From the NCBI GenBank assembly GCA_013398015.1, contig VZRR01013888.1:1-64000 (forward strand): a DNA stretch of 64,000 bases. Direction: 5' to 3'. The position numbers and the translations under genes are program-made. Within the stretch, counting starts at the first letter, position 1; every line of letters starts with the position of its first letter. The notes below the pieces were generated by a model, which saw nothing but the letters and a program-made list of their open reading frames with translations, had not been told where the DNA came from and did no database searches. Source of the stretch: Oreocharis arfaki. Its lineage: Eukaryota > Chordata > Aves > Passeriformes > Paramythiidae. This document shows positions 49,171 through 61,346 of the stretch, one piece after another.

Positions 49171-52100
49171 TTGCTTCCTTGATGTAAATATTTAATACAA
49201 TGCACACAGACCTGTTAACCTTTGCATTGAGGAGACATCCATCAGGGACGCTCCTGGTGTATTTGCCGGTTGCAGAATAAATCACCGCAAGCCTGTCAAA
49301 GCCTGAAGAGGTATGCAAATTCCTGCGTCTCTTTAATCTGACATGTGTGTATCCTGCCTGATTTGAGATGGGAATTTTAATCCCACCGGAGCAATGCAGG
49401 AACTCCTGATGCTACCGCATTGCTGTGTGGAATTAGGAGCCAGCTGGTGCCCAGGTTTGAGGACTGTCTCTGTTGTCGCTCAGGCCATTTTGTGGAAGAG
49501 CCCCAGGTGCAGGGGGCAGCTTCTATCTTGGAGCAGAGTGTTCCTGCCAGGCCCCTCTCTTTGGGAGAGAGAGAGTGTGCACATACGTGTGGTTGTGAAT
49601 ACACTGCACGTGTGCTCTCTCTTTCACAGAATAATGATCTTGAGTCGCTGGGCTTACGTTTTATAGGGAGAGTTCTGTGGGGACTATTGAAACCCACCCT
49701 TAAGCACCAAAAATCACTCTCTTCTGCCTTGATTTGAAGGAGTAACAACATTTTCAATGCAAAATGACAGTGCTCTTGGTTTTTTTGCTTCAGGGTGCTC
49801 GGATTTAGCTGTCCCACATTGTCACACCAAGACAGCACAGTTTTCAGAGTTGTGTCGCAACACCCGTACATTTTGTTAATTCTCTCTCCTTTTGCATGTA
49901 CTTCCTTGCATTTATTAGACCTTCCAGACCTTTGTACGCTCACAGAGACCGTAGTTAATAAAGTGTGTTCAGCTGTGGTCTGTCCTTGCTACAGCCTTGA
50001 TCTGCTCAGTATGAAATGCTCCGTCTCTAATGTGTAGTGTTGTAACAGCCACCGAGGCTCCAAAACAGCATGGCATGGCTTGCTTCATTAGGTGAAGCAT
50101 TTTATTTAACTCCATAAAATTGCACTTTATGCCAAAGGAAGGTGTAAAATATTACAACATATGTCATGTAGAAATAACAGGAGTTGTGTGCAATGGCCAG
50201 GAGGGCTCTGGTGTCTGTTTGAGGCAGCTCTAAAAGCCTTGGCTTTCAAGTAGATCTGTAGCTGGTGACAGCTCATGCTTATGTAAAAATCAGAGCAGCA
50301 ATTACGTGCCTTCTACGTATGTATTTTTAGCATGCCAATCAACCTGGGATCCAGGCACCAAAAGATTAGTGGATTAGTGGTAAAGAGGAAACATTTGCTT
50401 AAATGCCAAGTAATTTTAGGTTTGTTTAGATCTCTGTTCCCTGCTGCTTTCATCTCTACTAACAGGGCACTGAATAATAGGTAAGACGTGCACTTTGGTT
50501 GAAAGTGGACTTCAGTTTCTTACTCTCCTTTCTGTGCATCTCTCCTTTTTCAGAGTCCCACTGGCTCTCTTCAACCCTGTTTCAGGCCAGGAATTGTTCC
50601 CTGTTCCCTTTTGTGGCTCTCCTGCATCTTTTTACATTTTAGGGTCTAAAAACATTCCTGAAACACGTGCCATTCTTAAATGGCCATCTCCCGATAGAGG
50701 GATTTTTACTGGAGTGGCAGTGGAAATGTGAGGGGAGAAAGGGTGAGAGACTGATTTTCATTGCTGGGCTTTTGCAAAGGGGAGGCTTGTAAGATACAGA
50801 GCCCTTTGCGCTTTTCTGTGTTCTTTACGAGATCTTGTTGATGGCAGTGGAAGGTGTATCCTGGGGGTTGAAGCTGGGTGTTGAGAGAGTAAGCAACCCC
50901 AAAATACAGCAGAGAGGAAATCTGGTAAAAGTCTTGAAGTTGTGTTTTTGAGGCACAAGGGTCAGGACTGCACTTGCAGAGTTGCCTTCATTTCCAGATA
51001 TCTGTGGGGACGAGTGGGAGAGGGGAAGAAAGGATCTGAGGTGCAGGGGCATTTGTGAGCTGTACCCAGAGACAATCACTTTCCTGGCCTTTTCAAGTGA
51101 GATCCTTCTTTCCACAAATGCTTTGGAGCCTACCACTCCCCAAGGCATTAAGGGAAGCCAAAGGATTTCGGTTTTGGCAGCCTTTGTAGGGATCTGAACT
51201 AAATCTAGAGGCATGGTAGAAATGATGCTGTGCTTTGAGTTTTTCACCTGGAATCTAATTTCGATCCAGAAATTAATGTTTGTCCATGCTTTTGGATTTG
51301 AATCCCGAAACTTTACAGTGACCTGGTGACTGGGTCCTGGTGTCAGCTTTCTGTATTTTCAGTAAACTTGGAAACTGGCCACAAAATAGGCAGGAGTGAT
51401 AAAGCATAGATCTGGGGGGTTATGCTTTGTCTGAAATAAAGCTCTGCTGCAATGAAAAAAACCTAAAGCTGTATCTAACTAATCTAACTTTTAATGATTT
51501 ACTTAAGGTTTACACAGGCATAAAGAATATTCTTCATGTGGCTTACATGGACCATTACTGTGCAGTGATGGCTTCTTAATGATCCCTTTTGTAAACTCAC
51601 TGGCATTCTTCAGATTGTAAATGAAGCTGGTGTTGTCTAACACCTCTAAGTTCTCATAGAGGTGTTCATAGACTAGTTTCAACAACTGAATTTTCTTTCA
51701 AGATGATATTTTTTCCTTTTAACAATGTTCTAATGCTTCTAGTTGACAAAACCTCCTTTTTTTTTTTTCCCAAAGCTAATAGTAACTGCATCCAGCATGT
51801 TGCATAAATGCCTCATTCCTTTGGTGACAGCTTTGCCCACAGTCAAAGCATTTGCAGCAATATGCTGATCTCCAGTTACTGTGGTACAGCTGGGTTGAAG
51901 CAGCTGAGAGCAATCTCCAAATTGAAAAGGTTTTCAGGTAGCTCTTGAGTGGAAGTACCAGCTTTAAAGGATGAAGTGGCTGTGTGGGCAGCAGATCCTT
52001 GTCTCTCTGCATCTCTGTTCCTGCTTGCTACCCTTCTCTGTCCGGAAGCTCTGGTAATTTCAAGCCTCGCCTGAGGGCTCTTGTGACTTTTCAGTGTGCA

Positions 52101-55100
52101 GAAGGCTTTTTGCCTTTTCTCCTTCTGAAAGGATTCATTTGTTGAAAACTGGTGGAAGACTGGCTCTTGGAGACTGTCGTAAGGACAATTCCTTATTGGC
52201 AGCAACTTAAACAGCAGTTTCTCAAAACTCCCTAGGCAAAGTTTGTGCTACACAAGGGAGTGCTTCTGCTTTATGCCCATGAAAGCTTTGTTGACTGCAA
52301 GATGCAAAGTTCTTTCTTTGCCTTACCCTTTTCCCATCAAGACCACATATTAACTAAGTTTTCATAAAGCTTAGCAGCTGCAGCTTTGACAGGCAACAGT
52401 CGCCTTCCTGCAGCCCTGTGCTTGTAAAGGGCATGCAAAAGAAGTAACTCAGTACAGCGAGGAGCCACTTCTGGGCCCACCCTTTCTAAATCCTTCTTTT
52501 GCCCCACTAAGAAAACCAGCTGTCTAAACCTGACAGGTGTGGGCCAGCTCTTTGAAGGACTGCAAAGAGGTTGTCCCTGATCAGGGCGTTTTAAGTGTGC
52601 ATCTTGAGTGCCAGTGTTGGGTTCTGCATTGTGCTGTTGGAAGAAGAATCTTCCTCAGAAATTGAGGATAGTTTCCTTCTGGTGCCAACAGCATGTGGAC
52701 GGTGCTGAGTAAAACCCAACCATGAGTCCCTTGCATCCTCTGTGTGGCTCAGCACATCAAGGGATAGCTCTTGGCGGTATCAGCAAGGAAGGGCTTTCTT
52801 TAAACTGGAGAAATCCAGTGTAATATTGCTGAGTCCAGGGAACTGAGGCCTCAAGCTTGTGTGAGGTGGGTAAAAAGAAAGCTAAACCCCTGGTTTTAGC
52901 TGGGTATTCAAGCTGTAGTTTGGACATCTTCATGCTCTGTTGATGTCAAAGCTGTTTAGTGCTGAAAATGGTCCAGGCCAAATGAAATGGCTTTCTTTTC
53001 TTGTACTGACTTGCGAGCTGAGCTTAATTAGAATGGCAGGAGATGAAATATAAACGCAGCTTTGGTGAAACTGCTTCTGACTTCAAGTACCAAGACACCT
53101 GAAACTTGCTATCCAGAGGAGTGGAGACTAATACAGGTGCATGACAGTATGTGAATTGCAGAGTGGTTTTAAAAAAATCTATCTTAATACAGCCCAGTTT
53201 AAGAGGCAACTGAGTGGACTGGAAATTTAAAAAAAAAAAGCTGGCTGTTCCTGTCTCAAAAAAGCCCCAAAGCAAAATTTACTGAAAAACTCCCCTTTTT
53301 TTCCTGCATTCTTGCACACAAACCCGAACAGTAGTAGTACAGGGATTTTTAGGATGGCAGGTTCTACTTGTTTGTGGGTTTTGGTGGGTTTTTTTCTTTC
53401 CATTTCTCCAGAAATACCAACTGAAACAAAGCAAATATTGAGACAAGACTCTTGTACTACCTCTGTCGCAGTGGAGGAGAGGACAAAACCTGTTTTAAGA
53501 GTCATTTGAATCAGAAATTATATTTGTCAGACTATTTCCAGAACCAGTGTGAGAATGCAGCATCGTATTCTAACACAGAAATTAGAGGCATTTGAACTTG
53601 AACCTGTCCCTGCAAACAAGTAGAAAGCACAAACATGGAAGATGTGCTGTGCAAAAGGCGTGACTGGGTACCTCGTCCTGCGTTCTGTCTGTGGAGGGAG
53701 GTGAACACATGGAACAAGGAGTGGGAAACTGGCATTGCAGTGAGTAGGAAGCTGTTCAAACTTCACAGGGAATGTGATGACATCTAAAAAGCCTTAATTT
53801 TCTTAGCAGTTCAGCCTGAAACTGCAGTAATCAGGTGCCTGTTGCTCCGTAGCCAGGGATCCCCTTGCTGGACAGGCTTTAGCATCCTGCTCTGTTTAAG
53901 GACCTGAGCCGGTGTCTTGCTCCTGTTTGAACATTTGTCACTCAGTCATCATTAATGTTCTTTTGGGAGCTGAGGGCTGGGTTTCAAACTCTTCAGTTTC
54001 GTATGGTTATGTACCTTGCTCATGTCCTATGTCACTAAACAAAAACTTAGCGGGCAGTTTAAGAATAACAATGTATGAAACTTCAGTTTAAACGAACTTT
54101 TCATGGTTGCTCAGATTGTTTCCTCTATTAGTAGAAGTGCTCATTCATTCCATATCAAGTGTTCAAAAAATACATCAGATTTGGATATAAACAGGCAATA
54201 GAAAAGAAAATATGCCACTTGAATGTAAACAGGACAGGCCAAGGATCTCTGGGGCATGTTTTCCCTAGATTGGGAGCCCATACTTGTAAAGGCAGCATGA
54301 ATAGTATGACTGAATTCCACACCTTGATTTGTCGAGAAAATAGAGTCCTGAAGCATAAATAATTTCCTGTGTTTATAAGTATAGGTCCAGTTTTATACTT
54401 GCTCCACTGTTGCCTGCTAATGCCTTCAGCCTTTGGAGACAGACTCCAAGCATTGGAGCACCGTGCATTGGGTACCTGTTTATTAAACTCCACCTGCTCC
54501 ACTGCAAAAAGTCACCCAAACTGATATAATTTAATTTTTTGGATCTGACAAGATTATAATGCAATTTTTATGTAAAAGGGATGGTGTAATTCATACTTAC
54601 TTGTTAATGTAGTGACATGTCTGTGATCTCTTGGCATCTGGGACTTGGGGCTATTTTAAGACTGACAGTGTTGATGCTGTATAATGTTACTCAGTAGGCA
54701 GATAGTTCAGTATTTTAATCAAGGACAGAAGGAAGAGATGATGGCAAACTAAATTCCTCATTTTAAGAGCCTTCTTTTGTGAGATGTGCAATGACTCTTA
54801 TGTGAACAGTTCTCCTTTTTAAGAGAATTTTTTAAATACTGTACCTTTTCCAAGTGTAATTAATTTGTGGCAATAGTAATATTTCATTACATTGTGTTTG
54901 TGCAAAGAATTAGGCTGTACAAGACAGGGGAGTGTCCATAGCTCTGTATTTGTATCATTGTTGTCAATTTGACTTCCTGTGGAGGAGTTTTTACATAACT
55001 TCTGTGACTGTTTACCCCTGTGATTGATGATAATAAACAGTCAAAGTACTGAAATGGGCAGCAAACCAGAACCTGTCCCAGTGCATCTGGTTGTACATTA

Positions 55101-56468
55101 CTTCATGAGTTGCTCCTTTTCCCTCTTCCTGTTGCAGAGGTGGTGGCTTCTCTGTGGAACCTCAGTGCCAAATTCCCTTTGTATTGAAGTCTTTAGGGGA
55201 GAGCTGAAAGGACAGCCTGGCAGAGAGACTTGTAAAGATAGTGTGGATATGGGCCATTAGCAAGAGGCATCTCCAGTTTTGACAATCGTTTTGTTTCCTT
55301 TAATTTAATACTTACGCAACTTTTTAGTTCAAACAGCTCAAAATTAGAATGAAACAACTTATGACACGTGGGGTGGGAAAACATCATCCTGCAGATTTGA
55401 ATGTGGGCTGTCTTCAGGTGCCTCCTAAAGAAAAGAGAAAATTATTCTAAAATACAAATTCACATCTACTCTCTTGAAAGAACTCCTGTGCCCTCTTCTG
55501 AGGGTTGCCTTCCCAGAAAATCTGGCCTTGGCAGAACCCTCTGGATCCTCTAAAGTGATGTGTGGATTAACAGCTCGAGTAGGAGGTTGTAGTGGAACTA
55601 GTCTGCATTTACACCTAGAGAGTGAATCACCAGAGAGGTCACTGGTATTGCAGCTTTAACATAGGTGCCAGCTCTATAAAAAGAGATTTAACTTGAGAAG
55701 GATTGTGTAATGCCTTTGTGTAGTGTGTGAATGCGACTTTTTTTTGACGAAGAAATGCCAAGGCATCCGTGGAAACATTTTTGTTTGTCTGCAGGAGATG
55801 AGCAAACCAGCTGGAAGAAGCCTCAGTTAGACATGCTAGCAGGAGGCTCTTCCTTTAGAAGTGGTAGCTGTTGCTGGAAGACTTTAAAATTGTTCATCCA
55901 AGTTCTAAACATAGCTTATTTATTCAAATTTTAGTCTAAAAACACCCAGGTATGAGACAGAAATGATGAATAAAGCTATTAGGTAACTTCAGTAAGTCCT
56001 GAAAATGGCACGCAGTGCGGGATTGAAGGTGTAACAGCATAGCTAACAGTATTATACTAAATAAAACTTCTTGGGTTTAGTTCAACAGTAGCTGAAGGAC
56101 TGATGTGTTTTTTTCCCCTGAGTTTCTCAGGCTCTGGAAGGGCTCAACATGTGAACAAAGATGTCTTTCATAATAGGGAAGCTGTAAAGCATCGTGTTGT
56201 TTGAAGTACTGAGAATTTAATCTTGTTACTAATTTTGACAAGTATTTCTACCATGTCTGTCATTGCATTCAACACCTCTATAGTAATCCAGTCATGGAAG
56301 GTTTTATTTATCGTGTGGATTTACCCTTTGCCAGTAGCGGGGGAAAGAGAGATTGCGAGGGGGAGTATTTAACGTCTGCTTCATATTTTTTCCCTTCCCC
56401 AGTACATTGTATATCTTTTCAGTTTGCTCATACTTGCTTTTTTTATTTCTGTTTGTTATGTTGTGTAG

Positions 56469-56534
56469 TCTTGTACCAAAAGCTACAAGCAGATCTCCAT
56501 GGCAAGAGCTCAGACACTGCAGACAAAACCTCAG
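56469..56534 (+). CDS. DENND5B: Candidate cassette exon of DENND5B (66 nt, phase 1-1)
   Basis: The acceptor is a pyrimidine-rich tract ending TTATGTTGTGTAG and the donor is CCTCAG|GTAAAG, both good. Read in phase 1, the exon contributes TC of a split codon, 21 full codons (LYQKLQADLHGK then SSDTADKTS) and a final G. The preceding DENND5B exon should end in G, because the next exon opens with GA of a Gly codon. Inclusion would therefore give Val-LYQKLQ...TS-GENFDQ with no frame change. From memory of the family, DENND5A has an insert at exactly this point that begins A-L-C-Q-Y-I-Q-A, matching V-L-Y-Q-K-L-Q-A at L, Q, Q and A. The version of DENND5B I recall lacks it. This points to a real exon that is optional in DENND5B, placed between the N-terminal leader and the main DENN module. 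Transcript evidence is not available here. Confidence 0.75.
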
Positions 56535-59500
56535 GTAAAGAGGGGTTAAGGATAAAACAATGATCAGGACCTCTCTATTTCTTTGTTTTCAGTCTTCTAA
56601 CTCCTCTTGAATCAAATTAAAGATCACAGATCAAAATCAAAACCAGAACTCTGGGACTTTTTCATTCGTTTACCTAATTTAAATGAAAATTTGGTAAATT
56701 TTGTTCTATTTCTTGAAGCTCTCTTGGCAGATGTGGTTCTCCAGCAAAATCCCAGTAGTGGTATCAGTATATTGGTGGAGAGGAGACTGTCCTAGATCTC
56801 TCTGTGCTTAATAGACTGAACAATATCCTCTCATATACTTGCATATATCTCGGGCAAGTATGTTAGAGGATACTTATGCAGAAATCTAACAAGGCTTAGT
56901 TATGTGGATTTGTGAATAAAGGGGTCTGGAGTGTTCAACTCCACCAGTATCTGCTATGGAGACACAAAGTTTCCTGACACCTCAAGGAAGCACATTTTGC
57001 AGTCTAGATTCACACAGACACATACCCCCCCAAAAAATTCCAAATAATTTAGATGTATTGATAGGGTACACATCCCCCTATGGCTTCCTGCTTAGATATG
57101 ATCCATTAATTTCTTTACGTATTGACATACAAAAGGCAGGTTAGACACTGCCCTCCTCCTCAGCCCCCCCAAAATCCACTACCATCTTACAGACCACTCA
57201 GATTTTAATTGGAATGAAAGCTGTGTTGTCTGCCTTGTTCCAGTACTCCCTTTCATATCATCTCCATCCTCTGCTGTGAGATTATGAGAATATGTGGTCA
57301 GAAATAAGGCCTTTGAGTTAATGTCCTTGAACTCTGATCAGCCTCCCACTGCCACCTTGGCATCCTGGGGAGGCATGGAATAAAAGCAACAGAGCACAGG
57401 TTCTGCATTACTTAAACCAACCAGTTCCTGAGCCTGACAATTAACAGCTTGCTTGCTCCCCAGCCAAGCACTGTTATTCCTGTGCCCACATTGTTTTCTC
57501 ACTCACATTGTGTATTATTTGCTTCTCGTGCAGGGTCATCCTGTTATTTAATAAGCTTAACAAAATTCCATCTGCAGGGAGAGAACGTAGCTGGGTGTGC
57601 TGAGCACTTTTAATTAGAGGTAGTTATCATAGAGGTGGTCACCATGAGCACTGTGCATGGTTGTGCTCCCAGTACGTTCCTCTAAAGGAATAAAAGATAT
57701 TTTTGTTTCTGTAGTCACAAGCATTCTTGTCTACGTTCCAGAGCTTGGAAGGAGTGACAGATAGCTCGCATTCCCTGGACCAGAGGGTGTGGGTGGAGGA
57801 TGCCTCTGCCTATTTGGTACATGGCTTTGTATGCCTCTGTCACTGTGATAATTAATTGAAGCAGATCTGCTTAAAACTTAAGGTCACTAAATTTTTACGT
57901 AGGATCACTCTTAGGAAAGTCATCATGATTAAAAACTTCATGACTTTCCCTAGTAATTGTATCCTTCATCCAAAACATGGATCAGGCTTATTTTCTAATT
58001 TTGAGCAATTTTTTTGTTTTGAAATTAAATTAGCACAGTTTTTTCTTGATCTAGCATCCGTCACTTCAGCATTTGCTTTTGATTTGAATTTAAATGTCCC
58101 TTTAAAAGCCAGCTCCTTAGAGGGAAGGCACAAGTTGTTTTAAGAGTACCGTTAACAGGATATAGTATCCAAATGAAATGGAAGTTGAATCTGACACATT
58201 GAACACAATTTTTAAAAGTACTTCGATTTTTTTTTAATATCCTGAAAGCAAAAGGATTCAATTCAAACCTAATTTTTTAATTTGCCTCTGAGAGGCAGCT
58301 GTGTGTAAGGTGTGCTGCTTACATGGGCAGCACGCATCAAATACAATGCTCCTGTCCATATTCACAGTGCTGTTATCTGGCCATTAGTATTTTAGAAAAT
58401 AGATTCAATTCGCATTTGATACTTGGTTCACTTTTAATGTGCCTTGCTAATCCTGTTTGGAAAGTTAGCAAAGAAGCACTAAAAAGCATGTAGGAGATTT
58501 AATGAAAATTCACTGTTCATCTAGAATAACAGCTAAGTAAGTTCCCTCTGCCACGTGTGACTCAGCAGTTCAGAACTACCAAGTCTGAGAGTTGATAGTA
58601 TCAGGTACCCCTTAGTCCAGATCCCTTCCCTCATGTTTGCCAAGAAGGTTCTTCTCCCTGTGATTCTCTTCCAGCTGCTTGTCAGTGTGGAGCTGGCTGT
58701 CATGGTCCATGCCTCTCCGCTGGTTTTGGAGAGAGTTGGAGTGTTCCCTGCTGATTTGGGCAAATGATGGCATTTCACCCTCACACACAGGCTGCTCCTG
58801 TCGTATCCTTGTACCATTTCTTTCCTAAATTATGTATCTCCTCTAAAAGCTTGCCCTGCTTGTCTTTCCATGAGGCAGCTTTGTATGGAGGGTGCAATGT
58901 CATGTCCTTTCGAGCTAATGACAGGTTGATTTACTCCAGTGTGGTGTCTTGGCTCTTCTCTTTTCCCTCATGATCACTGATTAAGAGAATTGTATTTTCC
59001 CTATGTGTGTTTTACCTTAAGTTTATGCTTTTCTTAAACCACTGGAGTAGTAAAATGCAAACACTGCAGAGGCTCTGGAAAGGTAAGTTGTTTGTGCCAT
59101 TTCCTTTACTGGATAAAATGAATCCACGTTGTCAGCCTCCAGGGGCATTGTAACTGCTGGTTCTGGGCAGCCGGATTTCTTAAAGCAACGCTTGTACTTG
59201 ATAACCAAAACATTTTTAATTTTTTTGTCATGAGAAAGGAGACCTTTAAAGAAATTTAAACTTCAGCAATCACTTACTGTTAGTGGTGGAGAACTTCATG
59301 AAGTCATCCAGATATTCTCTTCTAACTTTTAGTAGAAGCAGACAAATAAATTTAGCATCAACTAGCTGCCTTTCTGCCAAGTCACAGTTGTAAGGTAGCC
59401 CCTGTCAGATGTGAGGATGATTGAAGATCTAATTGGGAAATAACCTCATGCATATTTGTTTGATTATGCAAGCACGTTAATTACTGTTTGATTCTAAGAG

Positions 59501-59969
59501 CTAAAAATGTGGCTGAGTATGTCTAAGTACAAACCTGGAGAGAGAATTTTTGCTGGCTTTACTTGTTGGGATCTTTATTTTGTAAAATTTTAGGAATTTG
59601 TGGATGGCATTGTATCTTTAATGGCTCTGCAAGGAACCAAAATAAGAGGTTGTTCTATTGCTATATTCTGAAATAGAGAAATGGTCTCTGTTTTTGTGTA
59701 ATAGTCTGAGCTTGTAACTGAGCACGAGGAAGATCTTCATAGATCTTGTTCTCTGGACTGCCATAGCAGCTCATGGCAAGTCTGGTCCAGCTTGGTGGAA
59801 GTGATGAACTAACCAACTAAACCCTGACATATCTTTTAATGTGTATCAGTTTAGCTGATAACCTGAGTTTTCTTTATTTCTGTGATGCATACACTTTTGC
59901 TGGATTTCTGGTTTGCCTTAAGCAATTCCAGAAGCAGGCTGGCTTGCCCTGCCAGAGCTCCTCTTGCAG

Positions 59970-60365
59970 AATCGTAGAATCATTACTTTGGAAAAGACCT
60001 TTAGGGTCACTGAGTCCAGCCGTTACTCAGCACTCCAAATCCACCGCTGAACCATGTCCTAAGTGTCACATCTATATGTCTTTTAAATATTTCCACGGTG
60101 ACTCAACCACTTCCCTGGGAAGCCTGGTCCAATGCTTGATAAGCCTTTCTGTGAAGAAATTTTTCCTAATATTCAGTACAAACCGCCCCTGGTGTAATGT
60201 GGGGCCATTTCCTCTGGTCCTGTCACTTGTTACCTGGGAGAAGAGACCAACCCACACCTTGTTACAGATCTCCTTTCAGAGAGTTGGAGACAGCAAGGTC
60301 TCCCCAGTCCCCTCAGCCAGTTCTCATCCTACCTTTTCCTTCCCCAGGAAACACAACTATAGCGT
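59970..60365 (-). mobile_element. CR1 LINE fragment (about 395 bp)
   Basis: Starting AATCGTAGAATCATTACTTTGG, it includes AAGTGTCACATCTATATGTC, ACCACTTCCCTGGGAAGCC, AAGAAATTTTTCCTAATATTC, GTCCTGTCACTTGTTACCTG and AAGGTCTCCCCAG, a typical antisense CR1 3' region. Similarity weakens after the first AGCC and a diverged tail reaches about 60365. The 176-codon + strand frame starting at 59839 is produced by this antisense copy and does not represent a gene. Confidence 0.92.
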
Positions 60366-60384
60366 TTAGTGCTAAAAGAAAAAC

Positions 60385-60535
60385 AATCATACAATCATTA
60401 AGGTTGGAAAAGACCTTTAAAATCGTCAAATCCAACCATTAACCTGGCACTGCCTTTTTACTTCTAAACCATATCCCCAAGTGTCACATCCTCTTGTTTT
60501 TTGAACACTTCCAGGACAGTAATTCCACCACCACG
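60385..60535 (-). mobile_element. CR1 LINE fragment (about 150 bp)
   Basis: AATCATACAATCATTAAGG, TTGGAAAAGACCTTTAAAATCG, CCAACCATTAACCTGGCACTG and AAGTGTCACATCCTCTTG match the antisense 3' end of a CR1 element. It lies 20 bp after the previous copy in the same orientation. Because it begins again with the 3' terminus, it is a separate insertion and not a continuation. Confidence 0.9.
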
Positions 60536-61236
60536 ATGCTGTACTGTGTCTACTGTTTTGCATGCTGTAGACAATCCCGTGAGGGGAGCTCCATTAACAG
60601 TGTCGCTGTGAAATAATTTATATGCTGATAACTGGATGCATTTCTGCTTGATGTCTAATTTCAGTCTTCCTCTTTGCACTTGCTGGATCCTTTGTGTGGC
60701 AGAAGTCTGTCCTTGAAATTTGATGTAGAAAAAATAAATGTTTAATTTTCACACAGGACTTGTAATATAAAAAAGATCATCTGTAATGAATCCTTGAATA
60801 ATTTATAGTAGCCAAGAGGTGCTCATATTTTTTACTGACCTTAAAGACAGCTTCTAACAAGCCTGAGGAAAGGTGCTGTTTCAGTGACTAAGTAAAACCA
60901 TCTCTAGATACTCAAGCTATAGGGGAAGGTCAGGAATCTAGTTGATTGCAAGATCTTTCTCTGTAAAATTTCAGTAGTGATTTTCCTCTTGACAATGTAT
61001 TTCCATTCTGTAAATACTAAACTGGAAGTTGTGTTGCAACTGCAGTAAGATTTTGTGGAAAGAAGGGTAAAGTCAGACTGAATGGGAATCTTTTCTGTTT
61101 CTCTTTTAAGAGTAGTACCTCTGTTGAGAGTGAAAATGTCCATCAGATTTCACAAAAAAAAAAAAAAGAAATCCCAAGCCACCTCTCTCTGAAGCCTCAC
61201 TGCTGTTTCAAGTCATTATTTCTTTATTTGTTGCAG

Positions 61237-61346
61237 GAGAGAATTTTGACCAGAGTCCCCTAAGAAGAACCTTCAAGTCCAAAGTTTTGGCCCATTATCC
61301 TCAGAACATTGAGTGGAACCCCTTTGACCAGGATGCTGTCAACATG
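61237..61346 (+). CDS. DENND5B: DENND5B conserved internal exon (start of the DENN module)
   Basis: This 110-nt exon lies between TTTATTTGTTGCAG and ATG|GTAGGT. It opens with GA of a split Gly codon (phase 1), then encodes 36 residues beginning ENFDQSPLRRTFKSK, continuing VLAHYPQNIEWNP and ending FDQDAVNM, with a phase 0 exit. This is the signature start of the upstream DENN region in DENND5 proteins. It matches DENND5B better than DENND5A, where I recall ENFEQTPLRRTF, ARYPENVEWNPF and DAVGM. DENND5 proteins are large cytoplasmic Rab regulators with a tripartite DENN domain, two RUN domains and a PLAT domain, and DENN domains act as guanine nucleotide exchange factors for Rab GTPases. Only this small part of the protein is in the window. 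The following exon (expected to begin LCMPKG) is beyond 64000. Confidence 0.95.

Larger units (their letters stand above)
43459..56468. other. DENND5B: Presumed DENND5B intron 1, distal part
   Basis: Thirteen kilobases without a recognised exon before the cassette exon. The stretch contains two CR1 fragments, a T-rich low-complexity tract and single homopolymers, annotated separately. The minus-strand frame of 188 codons at 49377-49943 is open but shows no domain, so it is treated as chance. The segment around 54.6-55.0 kb is AT-rich, unique-looking sequence, possibly conserved non-coding, which cannot be judged without alignment. Confidence 0.45.
56535..61236 (+). other. DENND5B: Intron between cassette exon and conserved exon
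   Basis: The intron starts GTAAAGAGG and ends in a T-rich tract followed by TTTGTTGCAG. No coding exon was recognised inside it. It carries two neighbouring minus-strand CR1 fragments near 59.97-60.54 kb. The sequence around 57.4-57.65 kb is unique-looking and could include conserved non-coding DNA, but this cannot be tested by eye. Confidence 0.7.

Noticed and set aside
49377..49943. 188-codon minus-strand frame
   Set aside because: No domain or homology recognised, no splice or promoter context, and the mixed low-complexity composition is consistent with chance.
59839..60369. 176-codon + strand open frame
   Set aside because: Most of it is the antisense of a CR1 3' region, so the frame is a by-product of the repeat.
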